Below, piece by piece: positions 1-11,654 of a DNA stretch of 64,000 bases (position 1 is its first letter; each line of letters begins with the position of its first letter). Below the pieces are notes generated by a model that did no database searches, was not told where the DNA came from, and saw only the letters and a program-made list of their open reading frames with translations. The stretch spans positions 3,348,001 to 3,412,000 of the forward strand of contig NC_046679.1 of the NCBI RefSeq assembly GCF_009870125.1, read 5' to 3'. A program made the translations under genes and the position numbers. Source of the DNA: Drosophila pseudoobscura (lineage: Eukaryota; Arthropoda; Insecta; Diptera; Drosophilidae).

Positions 1-3000
1 AGCCGCGCTCGTCGATTAGCAGCACGTAGTTCTCGTTATCCTGCGTTTTGGCCACCAGCGAGGTCGCTCGGAAATCCGGCAGTGGGGCCAGCTGCAGCTC
101 CAGATGCTCGGCCAACTGATGCGGGCTGTATTCAGCCACGATTTGGAGCTCCAGATTCTGCCCAATTTGCACGTCATTCGTTTCGTGCTGGTGCGAGAGG
201 TCGACTATCTGGAGCGTGATCTTGGGATGCGGCTGGGGTCCAGTGGTGCTGTTGTAGTGTACCACTCCCTCGTGGGGAAACATGCTGCGAGAATAGAGGC
301 ATTAAGAAAACAGTATTATGTAGACATATGCCGTCGCTTACTGCTCGGCATATTCCACCGAGGACTCCAGAGCAATGGCACTGGGTACGTGCTCCGAGGC
401 GTCCACACTGCTGTCCCGCACAGACACGCCCAGCGAGGCGGTGGCGTTGCTCTGGATGCAGCCGACTTTGATGAGTCGGTCTCCTTGGGTCTGTACATTC
501 GGATTGTTCTGTATGACCACCAATGCGGAGATAAATGTTCTAGAAAGAGTACAATTCTTGGATAGAGGAAATACACCTATGTAAAAATGAGAGGCTTACC
601 TCTGGTATGCCTGCGTCATTTCATAGGCCCGCAGGATTCCGCATCGGTTCTCCTTGACCTCGCTGCCAATTCGTAGCGTCAAGAGGACACTGTCGTTGCC
701 CGTTCCGCGTGCCAGGCAGTCCTTCGAGTGCATGCTGGCATAGATCTTGCCGGCAAACCAGTCCTTTGGGTTGTACCTGATGCTCATCTCCTCCCTCGTG
801 CAGAAGACTTGGACTTTTTGGTAGCAGAAAATGTGTACATATTCTTGAGTAAGTATTGGATTGGCTATATACATATGTACTCACCATCCAGGCACTTAAC
901 CCGTCGCATATAGACTGAGTTATCGCGAAGCTTCAGGCTGCGCGGACCCAGCGAAACAATGTCCTCCGAGTGTAGGAGGCACTCGGAGAGGATGAGCTGG
1001 TTCACATAGTGGAAGGAGACCCCTTGGCAGTAGAATTTGGACTCGTGCGAGCATAGCGCCTGACACTGCAATACGAAAGGGTCATCAATCAATCATTCAG
1101 TTGCCATCCCAATCGATTACAATCATAATGCGCGACAGCCGAACCACGACGAGCCGGGGCCAGCCCGGGACAGAGACAGAGACAGAGACACACCTCTTTC
1201 TGGGTTAGGCCCAAATATTTGGCTTCCGCGTAGATGAAACTGCTGTTGGCATAGAGCTCGTACGAGCAGTTGTCGCTCTCTATGGCCCGCTCGTGGCACT
1301 GGTTCTCCATGTACTCCTCATCGTAGGGCGCCGCCCTGAAGGCATCTGGCTGGATGGTCTTGTCCCTGTCGCTCAGCATGCACCGCCCCAGGCGTGGCGA
1401 GGGACTGGGACCCACATCGTTGCGAAACCTGTGGCGGATATTGGAATATTGTCAAACGGTTTCAGCTACTATTCGTTCAGGCTAGAACCCCCCGAATCGT
1501 ATCTCTGGGTGATTTATGACTTCGCTTTGGGGGGCCACAGCCAGCGATGATGTCATAATCCGGTGAAAAGCCTCTGGCATGCATTAAAAATGCATAACAA
1601 AGGCAATTAATTTCACCAGAATCCCCGACAATTACCGCTCACGATTGTTCCGATACGAGGGGGCGAACGAGGCCGAGAGGCATTTGAATTGGGTTTCGAA
1701 GAAACATCTCTCTGCGCACTCACGACGCGTGACCAGCCGCGAAATGGTCTTCTTGCTCTGAAAAACCAGCGTGCTACCGGGAATTTTGGTCAGCGCCCAC
1801 AGACGACCTTTGCACGCATCGGGAACTGCAACAAATTAGAAGTTAGCCAAGGTCGGTAACGCCCTCGTGTCCGGCTGTAGATGGCTTACCCCTCAGGCAG
1901 GTCTTTTCGTAGAACACGGCCTCGGCATCGGCCACCAGCGGCAGTTCCCCTGATATGGCCAGATAGCGGGAGGTGCGCTCAAAGTAGGAATACCCATAGC
2001 ACTCGTCCGTGTCCAACAGATGCACATAGGCAATGCAGTCGGGATCCTCGTCGCAGATGCGCCAGCACATCTGACTAGCCGGCGGCTCCTGGTCTCCATT
2101 CTGATTCCCGCTACGGCGATCCCAATCCTGATCCGCACTGCGGCGATCCCAATCCACACCTCCGCTGCGTCTATCCCGATCTTTGAACTTGCTGCCCGGA
2201 GGCGGTGCATAGATCAAATTTCCCTCGCTTAGATGATCGAGCGGCGGTCGGAATCCCACAATCTTCTGCAGCTGCATCTGGTGCAACGGACATTTGAGTA
2301 GCAGGGCAGCTGTGGGGGAAGCGAAACGGTAAGAATTTGATGCCCGATAAGGCGCTAGATCTGTGGAATGTATATCCGAGGTACATATTTTAGAGGTACT
2401 ACGAGTACGTACGGGTATGCCTGAGATGAGGGCCACGCATGACTGGGAATCAAAACATTTTTCAAATTGCTGAGCAGTCATAATGTCTGCGTTTGTTGCA
2501 TATCAATTACTACTTGGCTGAGGGGATGTCTACAATTGGTACTACATAAAAATATATACCATATATTTTATGACTGTGCATCAATTAATGTGGAATCTTT
2601 ATGCATAACTGAGCAATGAGAAAATCAATCATGTACGAGTATCTAGAGGCTAAAGCTAATACATTCTATTAAACTGAACTCATTATAGTTTCCCATATAA
2701 AACTGGATAATAAATTGATGGTTGGGTTTATATATTCATTCTAACATTATAATGATTGAAAATAGGAATAGGAAAATAGGGGACTTTTACAAGTTGCATG
2801 GAGATGTAGGTTCGAAAAAGGGGGGTAGTGGGCAGAGTACCCATAAAACAGAGTAAAACATATATTTATAGATAGAACTGCTCCTCCACATTATTCTCAC
2901 CTAATCAAAAAATGGACAATTAATCAGCCAAATGCTTGTTTATAACTAAAAAATAGATACTGAAAGCCAATTTGTTAATGGATTATTTTTTGATTTCCTT

Positions 3001-3617
3001 AATTGATAATTACCGAGTTTTTTTTGTGACACTATGCCTATGACCATGTTTGTCATAGAACCACAGAGATCTGATAATTTGTACTGAAGCCTTGATCTAT
3101 TTAAGGCATACCTCTCAATGATGTTGTAGTTCCAACAGATTTATCTAGTACCTCAAACAAAGGTATTTCCTAGCCCTTACTCAAACTATTGCAAGCTTGT
3201 TCTCAGAATTTCTATGCCATATATAAATAAATCTAATAACAGCTGACATGCACATATCTCATACTCTGTCTGGCACTCGCTTGTAAATTGATCTGTGTAG
3301 CTTAGGTTTTGGTTTTCCACTTGGCCATTGAATGCAAATTGCAAGTGCAAAACTGATTGGATCGATGCATCTTCACCGCTCTCTCGCTCGTTCTCTGGGA
3401 TTACATCAGTTCTAAAACTTTTGTGAAAATTCCAAATGAAGTGCGTCAAAGCTGCCAATTAGCGGCGCCCGGCCCCCGAGAGGAGGAGGAGGAGGGGGAG
3501 GAGTCTGTGTCCGAAATATTCGTGTAACTTACCGCTGGAATGTGGATGCAGCATTAGGAATATCATGGCTATGGCTATTTTGCATAGCCACGGGGCCGTT
3601 GAAGCTGATTGAGGCAT
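1..3617 (-). CDS. Secreted PAN/Apple and zona pellucida (ZP) domain protein, 5' part, 3' end outside window
   Basis: Eight coding exons read on the minus strand: 3533-3617, 1890-2309, 1636-1825, 1194-1428, 885-1065, 600-813, 342-539 and 1-284 (continuing past the edge). All splice phases agree, giving about 602 residues so far. The ATG at 3617 opens a signal peptide (residues 1-28, hydrophobic core AIAMIFLML). Cysteine-rich PAN/Apple-like modules follow: one around CWRICDEDPDCIAYVHL, one around TRRECAERCFFETQFKC, and a third spanning CSHESKFYCQGVSF. From about residue 371 a ZP domain starts (VQVFCTREEMSIRY) and runs to the window edge; the C-terminal furin site and membrane anchor are not seen. 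PAN-plus-ZP proteins such as NompA form apical extracellular matrix at epidermis or sense organs. By family and neighbourhood this is probably the orthologue of D. melanogaster CG17111, but I recall that link rather than being able to test it. A low-complexity insertion with repeated WDRRS lies in exon 2. Confidence 0.85.
2311..3532 (-). other. First coding intron of the PAN/ZP gene
   Basis: AT-rich intron of about 1.2 kb between the signal-peptide exon (donor GTAAGTT at 3532) and the first PAN exon (acceptor CCCCCACAG ending at 2310). It contains no convincing ORF, RNA gene or recognisable mobile element. Confidence 0.7.
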
Positions 3618-5779
3618 TGTTTTTGGTGGCTTTGCTGTTAGAGTCGCTGCAGCATGTTCGTGTAATAAATAGTAATTGATTTTAGGCCAGAATTCATAGA
3701 TACACATGCACAGGAACACAGATGCACAGCTGCACAGATCCACTGATACACAGATACAGAGATACACTTTTTGGTTTTGTTTGCCTTTGGATGTTTGCGG
3801 GCTATGTTTGGCACAGTTTAGCACGTGTTTGCCGCCCAATCGCCTGCAGATTAAACCCTTTATGTATTTACATATGCAAACAGGCCAGGAGCCCTATCCG
3901 CCCTTTCAGAGTCCGAATCCGTGTCCTGTTAAGCCGACCCATGAATTATAGATTTGCCCAATTTGCAGATGTGGGCCACGCGGGCATCGATGCGCTAATT
4001 ATTCGCAAACACTTTCACATATTCCCGTTGATTGTATTGTTTATTTTTTGCAGTTTTTCCAAATATTGTTTGGCTTTGACTCTGGCCTTTTCCATTAGCC
4101 AAATGAACTTTCCATGCGGTTTGGTGTTCGATTTTGTTATTATAACTTTTGTGAGTATTTTATTAGTTACATATATGTACGTATTTGCTTGTTTGTAGTT
4201 TTTGTAGCTGCACGTCTGACTCGCGCGGCTCTCGACTTGCAAATAGCTCTGGCACTGATCTGGGGGTCTGAGTCGAGCGATCCCTCAGAGCGCCAGGTGA
4301 AGTCAGAGATACAGCCGAACACACACACTCACAGATAGAGAGAGAGAGAGAGACAGATAGCCTCACACAGCTACACAGCCGCAGAAGCTGTGTATGCAAA
4401 TGGCCGTAGAAGCGTAGATGCGGGGGAATATAGCCATATAGCCGATCGAGCGTCGACGTCGGGGCTAACCGAGCGTATGAGAAATTTCATGTCAACGTCG
4501 CGACGCTGAGATTGCTGATTAGATCGCTGGAGTGTATCCGAGCAGCCACCGAATTGCTCGCTGGCTCGATTTCAATGTGCAATAAACAAAACTATTTAAC
4601 GCTCAGGGAACCAGAGGGACGGGCGGGGAGCGGGTATAGAGCTGCCACATGCGTGCCGTGCCTCCACCTCCACTTCCATCTCAGGGCATACGGTACAGGT
4701 AATGCCCCAGGCTTGTATCTATCAAATACCCATCGCATCTAGCCATGCATGTTAGACTCCGGCTCCCGTCTTTCCGTCTGTTTGCACAGTTGCGCCCAGC
4801 ATCGGTTTGTTGCTGTATTCAATGGCACTTTTAACAGTTCAGTGGTTTTGGCGTTGACAACGTCTGTTTGCCTTTTGTTGATGCCACTGCTGGATGTTGA
4901 TGCCTCTGCCTGCTGCCTGCTGCCACTGTCAGTTGCTTCCGAATGATAAATTGTTGGCTCTCGTTTATGCCATGACGTTTGCTTCTTCCAAGTGGCATAG
5001 TCCCCTGGGGCTAGGGTTCTGCTGCAGTCAATTGTTGAACTAAACTCTAATTAATACTCGAACTCGCAATGGTACCAATAGCTACCCCAACTAGCCTTTA
5101 ATTAGTGTGTGATTAGAGGGGTTGGGTGTGTGGCGAGCTGTGCGTGACCTTTGCGGTTGCCACTTGGGGACATGTAACTTATTGGCAAGTTGGCCAAGGC
5201 CGTTGGGGGGCTCCATCGCTTCATGGATTGCGTAGCCATTGCCACAGCGACCCAAGAGTCTTGCTTGAGCGACGATGTGGCAGCTATTTCGTTTGACAGA
5301 AGACGGTAGCCCCGATTACCTAACCTTATATGGGACATTTGGCTTGAGGTAGGTTCGAAAAGTATTGCACATATATAGACAGTAGAAGAACAATTGAGGG
5401 ACGGAAAACAATACCTATTTACGGATAACCTAATGGTAGTTACCTCAGTACATGTAATCATTATCATTCTTCAACTAATCCTTACTTACATATATGCATG
5501 TTGAATTTAGACAAGTTTTGAAATGGATGATACAAGCCTGGAGTTTTTGGCTACCTTTCCACTAGTCCCAGTCGAAATTTAATCTTACTTCACATTCTAA
5601 AAGCATATATTTTTTGAGTAGGTGAGGTTCTACTACATACTACGGTTCTGTACTTACCCGTAAATAGCAGTGAACACGTCGATAGTAACTATAAAAAATA
5701 ATACGAGTAAGAACAGGAGCAGAATCGAGATCCCCAGCCTTTTATCTTCCCTGTCATTGGCAATAAAGAGAAGATTAAA
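3618..5779. other. Upstream region of the PAN/ZP gene
   Basis: Presumed 5' UTR, promoter and flank of the PAN/ZP gene. It holds a GA-rich microsatellite near 4337-4353 and a near-palindromic pair at 4449-4459 and 4495-4507. No protein-coding exon with family similarity is visible. The open frames here have no domain, no consistent codon use and overlap each other on both strands. Confidence 0.5.
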
Positions 5780-6702
5780 ATGGACAAATCGGTATTTGGC
5801 ATAGAAACAGGATCTAGCAGTAAGGAGAAGATTCAAAAGGAGAAGCGTCAGCGTGCTCTGGCACCAACCCTGGAGGACATCCAAGTATTGTGGCCTTGAA
5901 CTGATGGCGCTGATGCGCAAAAGGATTCATGGTATTCGCTATTTTATTCGGCTTAATCTACAAGATGAATGGACCAGATCAGCTGGTCAGGGAGGAAGTG
6001 CGTCGGAACACCTGGTTCTTTGTGTTCTGGTTGGGTCTGGGCGTGATCTCGACTGCAGGACTTTGCATCGGCCTACCCACATTTTACCTCTACTTGGGCC
6101 CTCACATCGCCAGCGTCACGATGGCCGCATACCAGTGATATGTGCTCCAGTTCCCGAGTCCTCCCTATCCGGATGGCATCATCTGCCCGGCGGAGCCGTA
6201 TGAGAAGCGTGAGCCTAATCTCTGGGCCATTATATCGAAGGTACGACTGGAACCATTTCTTTGGGGTACTGGTGTCGCTCTGGGAGAGCTGCCTCTCTAC
6301 TTTATGGCCAGGCCGGCATATTTGCACGGCTACGATCCTGATGATGCCGAGGACCTGGTCGAGCTCGAAGCCCTGAATGCTGAAAAGGACCAAAAGAATC
6401 TTTGCCTGCTGGAAAAGTGTATGCTGTTCGTGAAGCGCGTGGCGGAGAGCATCAAGATCTTTGGATCTGGCCAGCTGGCCCGGCTGCCGTACATTGGAAG
6501 TGAGCTGAAGGACTTAGTGGAGATCTTCCTGGAGTACAAAAAAGAGCTTCCCCATCGCCATGGCGCTGAGGTCTTCGATGACATGACAGCCAAGATCTAG
6601 CAGACATATAACATTGCATTCGTTGGCTTTTCAATCGTTTTAATTATGAACATCTTGGCCCAGAATTATCATAAGTGGATACACAAGAAGATTGCCGACT
6701 AA
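5780..6702 (+). pseudogene. Intronless, degraded copy of VMP1/Tango5 (vacuole membrane protein 1)
   Basis: Translation in three successive frames matches the ER membrane protein VMP1 from its N-terminus to its C-terminus. It opens with ATG at 5780 (MDKSVFGIETGSSSKEK), changes frame near 5845 into VLWHQPWRTSKYCGLEL, changes again near 5920 into the first membrane segment (FAILFGLIY), then continues through LYLGPHIASVTMAAYQ. An in-frame TGA (6136-6138) replaces what should be a cysteine codon, followed by FPSPPYPDGIICP and GELPLYFMARPA. Near 6466 the core of the VTT/DedA membrane domain is missing: IKIFG is followed at once by ARLPYIGSELKDL. A TAG at 6598-6600 precedes the last hydrophobic segment, ending at TAA 6700-6702. 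No introns interrupt the matched parts, so a processed retrocopy is likely. In D. melanogaster the parent gene is X-linked (Tango5); VMP1 acts in autophagosome formation and lipid scrambling. Two frameshifts, two stops and the domain deletion make this copy non-functional as VMP1, although 6142-6600 is still open. Confidence 0.88.
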
Positions 6703-9190
6703 CTTCCCTTATTAATTATGTATAATCGAGAATAAATGAGCTGCAAAAAACTCCAATATATTCTGCATGGCAGTGTCGGGTAAATGTCACAGTTTCCTTT
6801 ATTTTATGACCATCTTCAGGCTGGACGGTAGGCCCTCCATAACATTCTTTTGCCTCTTTCTTGTCGTGCTTTTTTTTGCTGTTTGGCCTGGACACACTGC
6901 GTATACGTAATAATTCATTGGGCCCGCACACGACATGCAATAACTGCGCAATAATTGCAGGCTGCATGCAACTGCAGGCAGTGCACCGTCCCCGGTGCCC
7001 CTGTGCCCCTGTGTCCCAGTGTCATGCCACCAAGCAAAAAATAAAGAAGGGGTCGAACAATGTAAAACATTTAGTAGCGTGACACGGGGCAAGAATGTTG
7101 CAGAAACATCAGCAGTAGAATCAGTAGCAGCAGCAAGAGCATGCCAGAAGAATTTGGGGTAAGTTTAAAATTTTAACGCTTTCGAAATAAACAAAAAGCT
7201 GCCGCAACAACAAAAGCATCAGAAGAACAGAAGCAACAGCAGAAGCAGGGGCAGTGGAAGCATTTACGAGTTTATTTCAAACGCCCGCAGCTCGACCCAC
7301 AAAAGTTTTCCGTATTCACCTTGAACTATAAACCCGGAGTGGGTCTGAGAGTGGGTCCGAGTGTGTGAGTGTTGTACCATGTGTATGTGTGTGTGTGCTT
7401 GTTGTATGTTGGTTTTGGGGCTGGTGTCAACGAAAACACGCACACTCACACACACACAAAGAGCAACATCAGCAACAATTACAACATGCAGCAAGGGGCG
7501 GGACGGGGCCATGCGATGCCTGAATGACGCATGAAAATAAAAGTTGCACACTGCAGCGCACACAACGAAATAATAAAACATGGCCCAGGCCCAGCCCCGA
7601 CACATCGCAAAGTTGGGCCTAATTAAAAATGCCAAAAAGTCAGAGTCAGAGGTTCTCCAGAAGCCGGCAGCGGGAGCGGAGGGAGCTCAGACAGAAGAGC
7701 CAGGGACAGGGGCAGGGGCAGAGGCAGGAGGCAACAATAAAGCACACTCTCATGTCTGTGTGACATGAAAGCTTTTGAGCCGTTGCCGGCCTGTCTGGGC
7801 GGAAGGAGATGATGGAGAGGGTGAGTTATGTGTGGACCACCAGCCTTGCCACGCAGCCAGGCGTTGCATGCAACATGTCACATTGTTTGATTCACTGAAT
7901 TATGCAAATGAGCTGGCCAAGAGCACAGACGCACTCACCAGTTGCAGACACACGGCCAGAGATTGCTTATGCTACCTAAATAGTTACCAAACAAACAGCA
8001 GCAGAGACCAAAAATCTTGGCCAGTTAACAGGAAAACAGCTAGTAAGTGTAAGCCAGTCCAAGGTAGAGACTGCAAGATATCCTCTAGTATACGTTTGAA
8101 TCAGAATCCTCATACTAAACACTAGATAGACGACTTGGAGATGCTCTCAGTAAGTATTGTGATTCGGTCTACGGAACTACGGAGACCAAAGGTTAATCTG
8201 TCTCTTGCAAGTAGCTCCTGGCACTACTTATAGCCCTGCCAATTCCTAGTCGAATGTTGGGATACTTCTGTTGGGATACGCTGTCTCCTCTGTCTTCTAC
8301 TCTTTTGTGCCAACGAAGAACAATGGGTATCAAAATAATCGACCTGCACCAGCAGCAGTAGCAGAAGTGAACTTTGAGTGACTGACTGACTGACTTCACT
8401 AAGACTGCACTTTGACTGCAACTTTGCTGGGGCACGACACATGTGTCCCCAAACCCAAAGCTCACTTGTGTGTCTGTGTGGGTGTGTGATTCAGATTGTG
8501 CATGTGTGCTGTTTAATTGTCGTGGCTGGGAGCTTGTCGCCGGCAACTTCCGGCTGGAACGCCATGCCAAAGTTGCCGCCGGTCTGTGCACCCTTGACAC
8601 CACTGCCAACAGCGAGCGTCCCCCACTAACTGGCGTGTGAACTCGTTGGCGCTGCCGTTGCCGCTGACTTTGCTGTGCTCCATATCCCCCCACTAAAAGA
8701 CCCCTTCCCGCCCCAGTGTGTGTCACATTTGCAAACTAAAATTTATTTAAATCTGCGCCATAATTGTTTTTTGTGCGCCTGTTGCGCGTCGTGTCGCCCT
8801 CGTTGACTTCTTCTTGGCTTTGTTGCTGCCATTTTGTTGTTGTTTCATCGTTGTTTTGTTGTTTTTTGTGTGCGCATAAAATTAGCTCAGTAAATTTATT
8901 GTTAGTCATTCGCATACTTGGTGGATCTTGGTGCTGCTTGCCGCCTGTGTTCTGGAGCCCCGTTTAAATGTCACAAGTTGGCAACAATTTGTTTAATGTT
9001 GTCAGCAAGTCAACTTGCACGCGCCCCACTGGACATTCGTTTGCCCAAAAGTCACATAAAAGTTAGTTCGAAGCATATAAATATTTGTACAAAAATAGCC
9101 AAGAGTTTGGTTTGGTTTGGTTTGAGCCAGCAATAGAAAGGAATGCGGTCTTTGGGGGGCCGCAGATCGAAGCTGTAGCAAAAGACAGGA
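6703..9190. other. Intergenic region between VMP1 copy and Cow 3' end
   Basis: No gene recognised. An AATAAA lies at about 6731 just after the VMP1 copy and could be its inherited polyadenylation signal, followed only by a six-A run. The rest is simple-sequence-rich, with GT/CA tracts near 7380-7460 and 8455-8520, a (GACT)n run near 8379-8392 and (GGTTT)n near 9106-9124. Confidence 0.5.
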
Positions 9191-11654
9191 ATTAAATTGC
9201 ATTAAATAATATTTATTGGTTTCATCATCATTCCACATACAAAGTATAAACGATATCGTAGTTAGTTAAAACGAAAACCTCTGCTATCGAATCGAAACAA
9301 ATATGTTTTACGTACGTATTTAGTAATGGTTTCAAAATTGCAAATTATTTCCTGTTTTATGGGTTGGCTTTTGCGTTGCGTTGCGTTGAGTGGATTAAAA
9401 GTTTGTAAATATAGGGCGCTAGGAAATCATATTTAAATACAGTTTATATCGAGTGCAGGTTGGGGTGCCAAGGGTCCGCAAATGGGGGGATTCCGGTTTT
9501 ATGTGTTTGTGTGTTTTCGGTTTCGCATTATCGTTTTCGGTTGTGGCTTCCCCTTGGGCTCTCTAGAATTAATGCAATTTGCATAATAATACACAAGTAC
9601 ATAAATACATACATAAATACAATCGTAATCGTAGTACATAGTCAGTTTATAGGGTGTTCACCACACATACAATAATTTGTTTAGTTTGTTTTTGTTTTTT
9701 TTTTTTTGTATTTTTTGTTTGTTTTTTGTTTTAAATGCAGCCGAAAACAGATTCATCTCCGCGCTTTCGCTGGATCTCAAAATGATTGTTTTATAATGTT
9801 TTCTGTTAGTTGGTTATAATCGTACACGTACTCGTACATTTTTGCTATAATTAAAAAGTTTATTCATATGCATTGGTTGTTTTTTGTTTTTGTTTTTCGT
9901 TTACTACAATTGGCTATATAATTTCGTTTTGGTTGCAAGCATTTCTTTATATTTATCATATTCGCTCATAAACATGTTAAAAACATTGATTCTCCTCTGA
10001 TTCATCTCTGACTGTCTTTGAGAATATATTGAAAAAAGGTTGATTAAAAATAAATTAAGGATGAACTACGTCTTGTCGATCTGCTGTTTGCTGTTGCTGC
10101 CACTTAATTATGCCACTTATATACTTACATATTAAACATATTATATATTTATTTGTATATGCATGTGTAAGCTGTTGCTGAATCCTTCGTCCTATCCTCC
10201 TTCACGTACGCTTATGTTTTATATATTATTTATTCGTATGGATTGTGTTTGTGTGTGTATGTGTGTGGTAAATTTCATTGCTCTACCGGAAATCGGTTGC
10301 AGTTTAAGTTTTGCCCAAAATACAAATGTGTTCGCGTGTGGGTGTGTGTATCTGTGTGTGTGTGTCTTATTGAGACTCGGTTAAGATAGAAGCAAGTGCT
10401 ACGTTTTGCCCTGGCAGGTGCTGACACAAATGATTATTATTTTGTTTCTTAACAAAGCAATGCCAATGCTAATGCCGATGCAGTTGCATTTGCTGTTGCC
10501 CAAAAGCCTCAAGCCATTGCCTTAGCATTCTCGGCATTCTCTCACTATATATCTGGGGAAGTAACACTAAGTGAACGCGTCATGAGTTCGGCTCCACACT
10601 AAGTACTACACAAACTACTCTTTGGCCACGCGTTGACTCTGAATCTGCAACACCGATTGGGTCGGGCCATTATGCCATTATGCTTCCGATTCCGATTCAG
10701 ACCGCCACTGTCCGGTAGTCGTCATTGTTCATGTACATATAAACTGCTGCTTCAATGCTTCATTTTTCAAAAACTTATCACATAAATTTTTATATATTTT
10801 TTGTTTTGTTTTGTTTTGTTTTGGGCGGAATTCTTAGCGTGTGTCGTGTTTTGGCTTGCGCGAAAGCAGAGTAGGACAGATGTGGGCGGGGGAGGGCGGC
10901 CAATAATTGTATATATCTAATGCATCTTAACTTGTCTCAAAAGGCTAAAGTAGACGGATTTGCTTGCGATAACGGAAGCAAGTAAAATGGCCGTTCAACC
11001 ATCCGTACAAACGGCCCTGATACGTGGTAACGAAAAGGGAAAAACGGGGCTTCCTGGTGCTGCTGATTGGTTGAACAAATTGTTTGGGCGGATGGATGGA
11101 TGCTGTGTGTGTGGTGTGTGTGTGTGGAGGGGGCAGGCAGGGGGTCTAGGGGTGGCTACTACGATTTGCGTGCAATGCGCCCCCAACTATGCCACAGTTT
11201 TTCTTTGGTTTTGCTCCCGCATGCACCTTCCTGGCGGTTACTCTTGCGGCTGTCCGATGATGTAGTAATTCCTTCATTTTATCCAGCGAGTGTGGGTGTG
11301 TGTGTGGCTCGTGGTATATGTATGTGTGAGTGGTTTTTCTGCTGTTTGCTATTACGTAGTTTCTATTCAAAAACGCTTACTTGGCTACTGCACATTTATG
11401 TTTCGGTTTTGGTTTTTGGGCTTGGGTTTTCGCTTTTCGTTTTCGCTTTTCGCTTTTGCTGTTGATTTTGCTTCGTTTTTTTTTCTTACTTCCATTTTCG
11501 GTTTGTTTGCTTTCATAATAGTAATAATAATAATATTAATTTTCTTTTATAACGCTGGCGGCCCAATGGCGCTTCGCTGATTGGCTGCGCCAGGGCCCAG
11601 GGCTATCAATTTCCCCAGCCGGGTTCCATCCTCCATCCTCCGGTCCGCGGTCGC
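9191..11654 (-). other. Probable long 3' UTR of Cow
   Basis: AT-rich stretch directly downstream of the Cow stop codon on the minus strand. It lacks coding potential and contains several candidate minus-strand AATAAA signals, the most distal clear one at 9212-9217. The exact end cannot be fixed from sequence alone. It carries homopolymer T runs (about 9690-9730) and a TTTTG repeat at 10800-10822. Confidence 0.45.

Noticed and set aside
2810..2822. GGTTCGAA word suggesting a tRNA T-loop
   Set aside because: No matching acceptor, D or anticodon stems nearby; a second such word near 5350 also lacks them.
3722..4198. 158-codon open frame with hydrophobic end
   Set aside because: Lies in the presumed 5' region of the PAN/ZP gene, starts in a CA-rich microsatellite and has no family similarity.
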